This document shows, one piece after another, positions 9,049 through 19,200 of a DNA stretch of 64,000 nucleotides (its first letter is position 1; each line of letters starts with the position of its first letter). The notes under the pieces were generated by a model. It was not told the DNA's origin and did not search any database. It saw nothing but the letters and a program-made list of their open reading frames with translations. Source of the stretch: Nostoc sp. NIES-4103 (GTDB lineage: Bacteria > Cyanobacteriota > Cyanobacteriia > Cyanobacteriales > Nostocaceae); NCBI RefSeq assembly GCF_002368335.1, contig NZ_AP018288.1, forward strand, positions 866,607 through 930,606. The letters are read 5' to 3'. Both the position numbers and the translations under genes were made by a program.

Positions 9049-12000
9049 ATGGCTCACAATTCCAAAACCTCTCAAGTTGAAGCAGCGCTTTTAATTGCTC
9101 CTTCTGTCGAAGATTGCCGAGTACTGTTGAGGGACACACAAACCAATAATCCACAACTGGTGGCTTATGTAGTTTTAAAAGAAGCCTTCTTTCCACAACA
9201 GTTGCAGTCTCATTTGCAAGCACTTCTACCTCCAGAACTCCTGCCGTCCGCCTATGTGCCGTTGTCTAGTTTGCCACTATTGGCAAACGGCGAGGTTGAT
9301 GAACAAGCTTTGACGCTGCTACCTGTGATTGACTTTGATGAAGTGCAAAGATGGGAAGGGCAATTGCAAGCCTTACCAGAAATTGACCAGGTAGCGGTGG
9401 TAGTTCAACAGCAGGCTAAAAGCTTACCGCCACTACATCTGATGGATTTGCTACCAGATTGGCAAGCCGCCGTTGCTAGCAATGATTTAACAGATCAAAC
9501 AAAAGCGTATCCGGCACAGGTGAATAAAAGCAAGTTGTCCTCAGACAAACTAGCCATCAGTTATGGGGAATTTTTGCAACTAGATGAGACAGCCCCAAAG
9601 ACTCTAGCACAAGCTTTACAGCAAGCAGCTAAAGATAGCCCAACCAAAGGAATTGTTTACATTCAGTCGGATAACAGCCAACGCACTCAAACATATAAAG
9701 ATTTGCTCTTAGAGGCACAGCGAATCAAAGCAGGTTTGAGAAAGCTGGGCTTACAGCCTCAAGACAAAGTAATTTTCCAGTTCGAGGAAAATCAAGATTT
9801 CATCCCAGCGTTCTGGGGTTGTGTGCTGGGGGGCTTTGTTCCAGTACCAATAGCTGCTGCACCAAGTTATGAACCAGGTCAAAGTGCCACTCGCAAGCTA
9901 GAAAATGCTTGGCAGATGCTTGGACGACCAACAATACTGACAACAGCCAACCTAGCCCCAGCTATTGAAGCTTGGTCACAAGTCTTGAACTTAGAAAACT
10001 TGCAACTGACAACTATTGACAACTTACGTCAATGTGAACCAGACCAAAATTCGCATCTGAGTTTAGCTGATGATACAGCCGTGTTAGTTCTGACCTCTGG
10101 TAGCACAGGTATGCCCAAAGGCGTAGTCCTCAGCCATAACAATTTGCTCAGTAGAACCGCTGGCTCCATTCAAATGAACGGTTTCTCCAGTGAGGATATT
10201 ACTTTAAACTGGATGCCACTAGATCACGTTGCTGGCATCATCTATTTTCATATCCGAGACGTTTATTTAGCTTGCCAACAAATTCAGGTTCCCACTCAAC
10301 TAATTCTTCAAGAACCGCTGAAATGGCTTGATTGGATAGAAGAACATCGAGTCACCATCACCTTTGCGCCCAACTTCGCTTTTGGGTTGGTGAATAACTA
10401 TGATCAAGAGATTAATCAACGGCATTGGGATTTATCCTCTGTAAAATTTCTTTTAAATGGAGCCGAATCCATTGTTGCTAAAACAGCCAAGCGGTTTATG
10501 GAACTGCTTGCACCTCATGGACTAAAAACAACTGTCATGCACCCTGCTTGGGGTATGGCTGAAGTTTCTTCTGGTGTCACCTACTCACATAACTTTTCCC
10601 TCACCTCAATAGATGATGATGATTCATTTGTGGAAGTAGGAGCGCCTATTCCTGGGGTTAACGTGCGGATTGTAGATAGTCATAACCAGGTAGTTACGGA
10701 AAATACCATTGGCTCTCTGCAAATAAGTGGTAATACTGTAATGTCTGGTTATTACCAAAACCCAGAATTAAACCGCGAAGTTTTCACAGAAGACGGTTGG
10801 TTTATAACTGGAGACTTGGGTTTTCTTAACCAGGGATGCCTTACAATTACTGGACGCGAGAAAGACGTTATTATCATTAATGGTGTTAATTACTACAGTC
10901 ATGAAATCGAATCGGCAGTAGAAGAACTCAAAGGTGTAGAAATTTCATATACTGCTGCTGTTGGTGTTCGGGGTGCTTTTGACCATACCGATAAGTTGGC
11001 AATCTTTTTTAGTTTGGCTATAGCTGATTCAGCAGAACTTGGGAAATTAACTAAAGAGATTCGCAGCCAAGTAGTGCAAAATATTGGTATCAATCCTGAT
11101 TATTTGGTTCCTGTAGACAAAGAACAAATACCTAAAACTTCTATTGGTAAAATCCAGCGATCGCAACTCAAAAAGTCCTTTGAAGCTGGTAAATTCAATC
11201 ATATCCTTAAACAGCTTGATATTTTACTCGCCAATGCCAACACCATTCCCGACTGGTTCTACCAAAAAGTCTGGCGGTGTAAGCAAGCCACGACATTGAA
11301 TCCTCACCCTTGGACAAACCTGACTCTAGTATTCCTCGATGAACTAGGATTAGGAACTTTCTTGTGTAACCAACTAAAACAACAAAATCTCCCCTATGTC
11401 TGTGTTTCCTGGGGGTCAGATTTTGCCCAACTCAGCGCTAACCACTTTACTTTAACCCCCGCCAATCCAGATCACTATCAGCGCTTGCTCTCGACCTTAA
11501 AAGCAGATAATCTCACCATTGGGCAGATTCTCCACTTGTGGAATTATCAGGAATATGGCGGCGAAATCAACAGCTTAGCGACCCTTGAGGAAACACAATA
11601 CTTAGGAATTTATAGTTTGTTGTTCCTCAGCCAAGCCTTAGCCAAAGTTCAGGGTTGTGAACATGCAGTCAAGTTGTTGTTTATTTCCAGCTACACCCAG
11701 TCCACACAGCCAAAAGACAAAGTAGCTTATGAAAAATCTACTGTTTTGGGTGTCGTCAAAACCATTCCCCAAGAAATACCTTGGTTGAACTGTCGTCATC
11801 TTGATTTGCAGCCAAACCAGGTAGAAGAGAATGGAACTTATATCTTGCAAGAACTCCAGGTTTTATCAAAAGAACCAGAGGTAGTTTATCGGGATGGGAA
11901 GCGTTTTGTTGCAGGTTTGGAAAAAGTAGATTTACAAAAGCACTCAAAACAACAACTTCCTCTCAAACAAGGAGGGATGTATTTAATTACTGGCGGACTT

Positions 12001-13236
12001 GGAGGCGTTGGTGTTGAAATTGCTAAATATCTGATTAAGTCTTTTAACGCCAAGTTGCTGTTAGTCGGTCGGACTCCTCTACCTGATCAAAACGTGACAT
12101 CCGAAGATATATCAGCAAAAATTCAGGCTTACCAAGAATTACAGCAGCTTGGGGACACAGTGATTTATGAAGCAGTGGATATCTGCGACCTCAGCAAATT
12201 ACAACAGGTGGTAGAACAGACCAAATTACGCTGGGGATGCGAACTTGATGGGGTAATCCATTTAGCAGGAGTTTATCACGAGCGTTTACTCTTAGATGAA
12301 ACCCAAGAGAGTTTAGCCGCCATGCTGCGTCCCAAAGTCTTCGGTACTTGGGTACTACATCAGATGCTGGTGAATCAAAAACAAGGAGTTTTCATTAGCT
12401 TTTCGTCTTTGATGAGTTTCTTTGGTGGTGCTACTATTGGCGGTTACACTGCTGCTAACACTTTTGTTGAAAGCTTAAATCAATACCAGCGTTCTATTAG
12501 TTTATTGCAGAGTTATTGTTTCGCTTGGACAATTTGGCGGGAAATAGGCATTAACAAAGGTTATCAAAGGCAAGACCTGACCCGCGCTCAAGGTTACTAT
12601 GATATGAATCCTCAACAAGGGGTGTATTCGTTCTTAACTGGTTTGTACCATGACCAAACACCCTTAATTGTTGGTTTAGATGGCAGCAATGGCAAAATCC
12701 GCCGTTTTTCTGGGGAATTTGGGGAATTACAGAAATTAACTGCCTATTTCACCAACAGCAAAGATTTAGAAGTCCCAGGCTTATCAGATGTGACGGTGCA
12801 AGACCGCTTTCAAGCAACCGTCAACTGTAACTTTGTGCAAATCCCAGAAATGCCACTTACCGCCAGCGGCGAAATTGATCGCAACTTACTAACTAAAGGC
12901 ATAACTCACACAGGTGATGGTTTAACGGCTAGAGAGTTTGTAGCGCCTAGTAACGAGATGGAACGGCAAATTGCTCAAAGCTGGCAAGAAGTTTTAGGAA
13001 TACCGCAGATCAGCATTGACGACAACTTCTTTGAATTGGGGGGAAATTCTTTGTTAGCCTTCCAAGTTATTGCTCGTTTGCGCGAAACTTTCTCTATCGA
13101 GTTGTCTCTAAATCGTTTTTTTGCATCTCCTACGGTAGCTGGTTTGCAACAGAGCATTGAGACTTTACGAATTGCAGCCCAAGAGTGGAATGCATCTGTT
13201 GAGTACGCAGAAGTATATGAAGAAGGAGTACTATAA
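9049..13236 (+). CDS. NRPS loading protein: dead A-sub remnant, MycA/FAAL-like A domain, ketoreductase, PCP
   Basis: A 1395-residue protein. Residues 1-100 resemble the C-terminal subdomain of an adenylation domain whose catalytic Lys is lost (ANGEVDEQAL). After a linker comes a MycA/FAAL-type adenylation domain (about 185-720) with P-loop TSGSTGMPKG (about 348) and A10 motif PKTSIGKIQR (about 695). A PKS-type ketoreductase follows: a structural half from about 730, NADPH motif TGGLGGVG (about 979) and catalytic Lys (RPKVFGTW), Ser (FISFSS) and Tyr/Asn (GYTAAN). A second A10-like motif (PLTASGEIDR) precedes the PCP, whose phosphopantetheine Ser is in GGNSL (residue 1334). There is no C domain, so this is the likely starter module: activate a keto acid, reduce it to a hydroxy acid and pass it to the next protein. 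The next gene's ATG follows its stop codon directly. Substrate unknown. Confidence 0.8.
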   Translation: MAHNSKTSQVEAALLIAPSVEDCRVLLRDTQTNNPQLVAYVVLKEAFFPQQLQSHLQALLPPELLPSAYVPLSSLPLLANGEVDEQALTLLPVIDFDEVQRWEGQLQALPEIDQVAVVVQQQAKSLPPLHLMDLLPDWQAAVASNDLTDQTKAYPAQVNKSKLSSDKLAISYGEFLQLDETAPKTLAQALQQAAKDSPTKGIVYIQSDNSQRTQTYKDLLLEAQRIKAGLRKLGLQPQDKVIFQFEENQDFIPAFWGCVLGGFVPVPIAAAPSYEPGQSATRKLENAWQMLGRPTILTTANLAPAIEAWSQVLNLENLQLTTIDNLRQCEPDQNSHLSLADDTAVLVLTSGSTGMPKGVVLSHNNLLSRTAGSIQMNGFSSEDITLNWMPLDHVAGIIYFHIRDVYLACQQIQVPTQLILQEPLKWLDWIEEHRVTITFAPNFAFGLVNNYDQEINQRHWDLSSVKFLLNGAESIVAKTAKRFMELLAPHGLKTTVMHPAWGMAEVSSGVTYSHNFSLTSIDDDDSFVEVGAPIPGVNVRIVDSHNQVVTENTIGSLQISGNTVMSGYYQNPELNREVFTEDGWFITGDLGFLNQGCLTITGREKDVIIINGVNYYSHEIESAVEELKGVEISYTAAVGVRGAFDHTDKLAIFFSLAIADSAELGKLTKEIRSQVVQNIGINPDYLVPVDKEQIPKTSIGKIQRSQLKKSFEAGKFNHILKQLDILLANANTIPDWFYQKVWRCKQATTLNPHPWTNLTLVFLDELGLGTFLCNQLKQQNLPYVCVSWGSDFAQLSANHFTLTPANPDHYQRLLSTLKADNLTIGQILHLWNYQEYGGEINSLATLEETQYLGIYSLLFLSQALAKVQGCEHAVKLLFISSYTQSTQPKDKVAYEKSTVLGVVKTIPQEIPWLNCRHLDLQPNQVEENGTYILQELQVLSKEPEVVYRDGKRFVAGLEKVDLQKHSKQQLPLKQGGMYLITGGLGGVGVEIAKYLIKSFNAKLLLVGRTPLPDQNVTSEDISAKIQAYQELQQLGDTVIYEAVDICDLSKLQQVVEQTKLRWGCELDGVIHLAGVYHERLLLDETQESLAAMLRPKVFGTWVLHQMLVNQKQGVFISFSSLMSFFGGATIGGYTAANTFVESLNQYQRSISLLQSYCFAWTIWREIGINKGYQRQDLTRAQGYYDMNPQQGVYSFLTGLYHDQTPLIVGLDGSNGKIRRFSGEFGELQKLTAYFTNSKDLEVPGLSDVTVQDRFQATVNCNFVQIPEMPLTASGEIDRNLLTKGITHTGDGLTAREFVAPSNEMERQIAQSWQEVLGIPQISIDDNFFELGGNSLLAFQVIARLRETFSIELSLNRFFASPTVAGLQQSIETLRIAAQEWNASVEYAEVYEEGVL

Positions 13237-16200
13237 ATGACAACTTTAGATTTTGTGTCTCACTTAAATAGCTTAGGGATTAAACTTACTCTTGATGGGA
13301 ATCAGTTAAGCTATCGCGCTCCCAAGGGAGTGATGAACCAAGACCTGAAAAAAGAACTGTTAGGACGTAAAACAGAAATTATCGCTTTTCTCGAAGAAGC
13401 TAAGAATGCAATACCCTCCAATGCTGACCCGATAGTACCTGTAGAGCGATCGCACAATTTGCCTTTATCTTTCGCCCAAGAAAGAATGTGGTTTGTCTCT
13501 CAAGTAGAAAGCAAAATCCCCTATTATAACACAAATTTTGGGTTACACTTTCAAGGGGCGCTGAATATTGACGCTTTAGAGTGGAGTCTCAACGAAATTA
13601 TTCGCCGTCACGAAAGTTTGCGGACAACATTTCCCGCAGTCGATGGTAAACCTGTGCAAGCGATCGCTAAAGAGTTTAAAATCTTCATGCCGATAATCGA
13701 CTTGCAAGGCTTCGCAGCCCCAGAGGTGCAAGAAGTTATCACCCAACAGGTTAGCCAGCTTTTCGACTTAAGTAACGGCCCCTTATTGCGAGCTACCTTA
13801 CTGCGCTTGGGATCAGAATCCCATACGCTGGTCTTGAGTATGCACCACATCATTATTGATGGTTGGTCAATGGGGATATTCTTCGACGAACTGTCTACCT
13901 TTTATCGCACCTTCACAGAAGGAAATTTGGTGTCTCTCCCCGAATTGCCTATCCAATACGCTGATTTTGCAGTTTGGCAAAGACAGTGGTTAACTGGAGA
14001 AGTGTTAGAAAAACAACTCAACTACTGGAAGCAACAGTTAGCCGGTGCTACACCCGCCATAGAAATACCCACAGATAAACCACGTCCTTTAGTCAAGAGC
14101 TACCGGGGTGATAGCAAGCAATTTGAAATCGATCGCAATTTGACCGAACAACTCAATAGCTTAAGCCAAAAGCTAGGAGTTACATTATATCAAATATTGC
14201 TTGCAACTTACGTGATATTACTTTATCGGTATAGTGGTCAAGAAGATATATGTGTTGGTTGTGCGATCGCTAACCGCAATAGTCGGGCTTTGGAACCAAT
14301 TGTTGGCTTTTTTGCCAACACTCTGGTGCTACGTAACCAAATTAAAGGCAATCCTAGTTTTTCTGAGTTTCTGTCTGGGCTACGACAAGTAGCAATGTCT
14401 GCTTATGCCCACCAGGATGTATCCTTTCAGCAAGTGGTGACAGCATTGCAACCAGAACGTTCTCTAAGCTACCATCCCCTCTTCCAAACCATGTTTGTCT
14501 TAGAGAATTTCTCCCTAGATCCATTCGAGTTAGCCGATGTCACCCTGACTCCGCAAGTTGTAGAATGTGGAACAGCAGGCAGCGATTTAGGCTTGTTGAT
14601 TTGGGAAACAAAAAACGGACTGCTTGGTTGGTGGCAATATAGCAGCGATTTGTTCGAGGAAGATACCATTGCCAGGATGGTAGATAATTTTCAGACTTTG
14701 CTGGCAGCAATTGTTGCTAATCCTGAACAACCGATTGGTGAATTACCGCTGCTAACTGAGAAACAGCAGCATCGGCTGTTAGTAGAATGGAATCCTAACT
14801 TCAGTGATGTTGCGGTAAATCAATGTATTCATGAGTTATTTGAAAAGCAAGTACAACTCCAGCCAAATACAGTAGCAGTAGTTTGGCAAGACCAAAAATT
14901 TACCTACCAACAGTTAAACGCTAAGGCAAATCAACTGGCGCATTATTTGCGAAAACTAGGAATTGGTGCAGAAGCTTTAGTTGGCATTTGTGTAGAACGT
15001 TCTCCTTTAATGATCATCGGGTTGTTGGGTATTCTCAAGGCTGGAGGTGCATATGTACCGATAAACCCAGATTATCCAAACGAGCGATCGCGGTTGATTT
15101 TAGCAGAAACTCAAGTATCAGTGTTGTTGAGTCAATACCATCTAGCACAACATCTTCCAGAACATCAGGCAAAGGTGATTTGCTTAGATTCACATTGGGA
15201 AGTGATTGCACAACAAAGTGAAGAAAACCTGCCTCATCAAGCAACACCTGCAAACCTTGCTTATATCATCTACTCATCGCAGCGAGGGGTTTTAGTAGAA
15301 CATGGGGGAGTTAGTCAACGTTTGAGTTGGCTGCAAAAGTCCTTTACATTGTCAGAGTCTGATGTTGTCTTGCACAAAGCCTCTTTAGATCAGGATACAG
15401 CCGTTAGGGAAATCTTTTGGCCTTTGGTTGTGGGAAGCCGTTTGATTATTGCTGCCAAAAATCAAGATAATCCAACAGACTTACAGCATTTGATTGTTAG
15501 TCAACAAGTGAGTGTGATCAATTTTGTTCCCAGCGCACTTTTAGCTTTGATTGACTCTTTGAGTGGAGAGAAAACAGTAGAATTGCGATCGCTGCGTTTG
15601 GTGTTGTGCAGTGGCGAACCTTTTCAAAAATCAGTATTTGAAGCGTTTAGAGGGCATTGCACAGCCGAGTTACACAATCTCTATAGTTTACCTGAAACTG
15701 CCGGCGAGGTGACAAGCTTAAAAGTTCAGTCCCTCGGCACCCAACTAACTCTGCCCATTGGACATCCCAGTTACATGTCCGTTTACATTTTAGATCAGTA
15801 CTTACAACCGGTACCAATCGGGGTGAAAGGGGAAATCTATGTAGGCGGGACAAATTTAGCTAGGGGTTATCTCAACGCTGAGGAAGAAACAGCCCAACGC
15901 TTCATCAAAAATCCCTTCCAACAAACCTCTGATCAGCGATTGTTCAAAACAGGTGAATTGGCACGTCGTCTTCACGATGGTTCTTTAGAACTGCTAGGGA
16001 GTATAGATAGGCAGGCTTGGATTAAAGGTTATCGGCTAGAACTTTCAGAACTAGAAACAGCTTTATTAGCGTCTCCTGCTGTAGATGATGCTTGGGTGCT
16101 GGTGCGGCAAACAGAAACAGTAGGGCCACAACTAATAGCTTATGTAGTTTTATCAGGAGCTTTCTTTCCAGAGCAACTACAATCCCACTTGCAAACTCTT

Positions 16201-19200
16201 TTACCAACTCACCTACTGCCGTCAGCCTATGTACCCATAACTGCACTACCATTAACACCAACTGGACAAGTCGATGAACAAGCTTTAACTCGGCTAGAAG
16301 TTATTGAATCCGACTTGGTGCAAAGATGGGAAGAACAACTGCAAGCACTGCCAGAAATTGACCAGGTGGCGGTGGTGGTGCAACAGCAAGTTACTACGCT
16401 CCTACCGCTGCACTTGTCTGATTTACTTGGTGATCATCAACTCACCACCAGCAATGGAAGCAACAAGCAAGTCCTCACGACTGCACATCCTAAAAATCAA
16501 TCAGGGTCAAACAAACCAGCCATCAGTTACGGTGAACCACTGCATCTGTCAAAAGATGCGCCAACAACTTTAGCACAAGCTTTACACCGTGCAGCTAAAG
16601 AAAGCTCAAACAAAGGAATCGTTTACATTCAGTCGGATGGTAGCCAACGCACTCAAACATATGAAGATTTGCTCTTTGAGGCGCAACGAATTCTTACAGG
16701 ATTGAGAAAACTGGGCTTAAAGCCTCAAGACAAGGTTATTTTCCAGTTAGAGGAAAATCAAGATTTCATTGCAGCCTTTTGGGGTTGCGTCCTGGGGGGA
16801 TTTGTGCCAGTACCCATGGCGATCGCTCCCACCTATGAACGAGGCAACACTACCACTAGTAAACTAGAAAATGCCTGGCACATGCTAGGACAACCAACAA
16901 TACTAACCACAGCCAAGCTAGCACCAGCAATTCGCTCTTGGTCAGAGGTATTAAACTTAGAAAACTTCCAAGTTGAAGTTATAGATGACTTGCGTCGGTG
17001 TGAACCAGACCAGAATTGGCATGTTAGCCAGCCAGAAGATTTAGCAATTTTGCTATTGACTTCCGGTAGTACAGGCATTCCCAAAGCAGTGATGCAGACT
17101 CATCAGGCTTTGTTAAGCCGTTCGGCTGCTACTGCGATCATGAATAACTTTACAAGTAATGATGTCTCGTTGAATTGGTTAGCGCTAGACCATGTTGGCG
17201 GTTTAGTAATGTTCCATATTCGGGATGTCTATCTTGGTTGCCAACAAATTCACGCCCCAACTGAATTAGTTTTGGCAAATCCTCTTTTATGGTTAGATTG
17301 GATAGAGCAGTATCGAGCTACCATTACTTGGGCACCTAACTTTGCTTACGGGTTAATTAACGACAAAGCGCAAGAAATTAGCAAGCGTAGTTGGGATTTA
17401 TCTTCCATGGGATTTATTCTCAATGGTGGCGAGGCAATTGTAGCCAAACACGCCCGCAAGTTTTTACACTTACTTGCTGGTCATGGGTTGTGTGCAACTG
17501 CTATGCATCCATCATGGGGGATGTCTGAAACTAGTTCCGGCGTAGTTTTCTCGCACAACTTTTCTCTAGATTCAACCACAGATGATGATTCCTTTGTGGA
17601 AGTCGGGGCACCGATTCCGGGTTTTCAAGTGCGGATTGTAGATACACAAGAACAAATTGTGACAGAAGAAACCATTGGACGTGTGCAGGTTAAAGGGCCT
17701 TGTGTCACCCGCGGTTATTATCAAAACCCCAAAGCTAACCAAGAAGCTTTCAGCGAGGACGGTTGGTTGAATACGGGAGACTTGGGATTTCTATACCAAG
17801 GGCGTTTAACGATTACTGGTCGCCAGAAAGATGTGATTATCATTAATGGTATCAACTATTACAGCCATGAAATTGAATCAACAGTTGAAGAGCTTGCTGG
17901 CGTTGAGGTTTCATATACTGCTGCCGTTGCTGTCCGTGGTGCTTTTGATAACACTGATAAATTAGCAATCTTTTTCAGTCCGGTTGTTGCTGATGAAGCA
18001 AACGTTGTCAAACTGACTCAGAAAATTCGCAGCCAGGTTGTAGAAAAGATTGGCATCAATCCAGATTATCTGATTCCTGTTGAAAAACAGATAATTCCTA
18101 AGACTGCCATTGGCAAGATTCAACGTTCTCAACTCAAAGAGCGTTTTCAAGCTGGTGAATTTAAAGACATTCTCAAACAATTTGACATCTTGAAAGGTAA
18201 TGCTAACACAGTTCCAGACTGGTTTTACCGCAAGATTTGGCAGTGTAAAGAAGTAGCGAGAAATAGCGATCGCCTCCAGTCAGGTTTTAATCTAGTGTTT
18301 TGCGATCGCTTGGGATTAGGGGAATTAATCTCTAGAAAACTGAAACAACCTTGTATTTGTGTGGAAGCGGGGGCAAAATTTGCCAAACTTGATAGTGAAG
18401 GCATCCTTCGCTATAGTATCAATCCTCATCAACCCGATGACTATCGCCTTTTATTAGAATCCTTAGCAGCTGAGAACTTGCACATTGCTCAAATTCTCCA
18501 CCTGTGGACTTATGACGAATATACCGGAGAAGTTTCCAACTTAGAAGCCTTGGAACAAGCCCAAAAGCAGGGAATCTACAGTTTGCTGTTTTTGGTGCAA
18601 GCTCTAGCTAAAATCCAAGGTTCTGAACATGCGGTGAAATTGCAAGTTATTTCCAGCCATGCACAGTTTACCTCAAGTGCTGACAAAATTGCTTATGAAA
18701 AATCTACTCTCATGGGATTTTTGAAAACAATTCCTTTAGAGTTGTCTTGGTTGCAATGTCGCCACATCGACTTAGAAGTTGCATCTGTGGAAGTGAATGC
18801 ACAACATATTTTGCGAGAACTACGCGTTGCTAGCAGTGATACAGAAATTGCCTATCGTCAAAATCGGCGTTTCGTGTCATCTCTTGGCAAAGTCGATATG
18901 TCTCAGCAACCAACTCAAGAAATTCCTCTCAAGCAAGGCGGAACTTATTTAGTAACAGGAGGATTGGGTGGAATCGGTACATATTTGTGCCAATATTTGA
19001 TGAAAGAGTACTCTGCAAAACTGATTATTGTAGGTCGAACAGAGTTCCCAAATCGCAGTGAATGGTCGAAGTATATTGACCAAGAAACACATCTCAGTAA
19101 ACGAATTAAAAATTTCCAGCAAATTGCAGCAGTTGGTGGTGAATTTATTTACCAAGCCATCGATATATGTGATTTTGAGGGTTTACAAAAAATTGTTGCC

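Noticed and set aside
10210..10240. Loss of the amino-group-binding Asp in the MycA/FAAL-like A domains as proof of keto-acid use
   Set aside because: The motif PLDHV may retain an Asp at that position; hand alignment of this divergent class is not reliable enough to argue either way.
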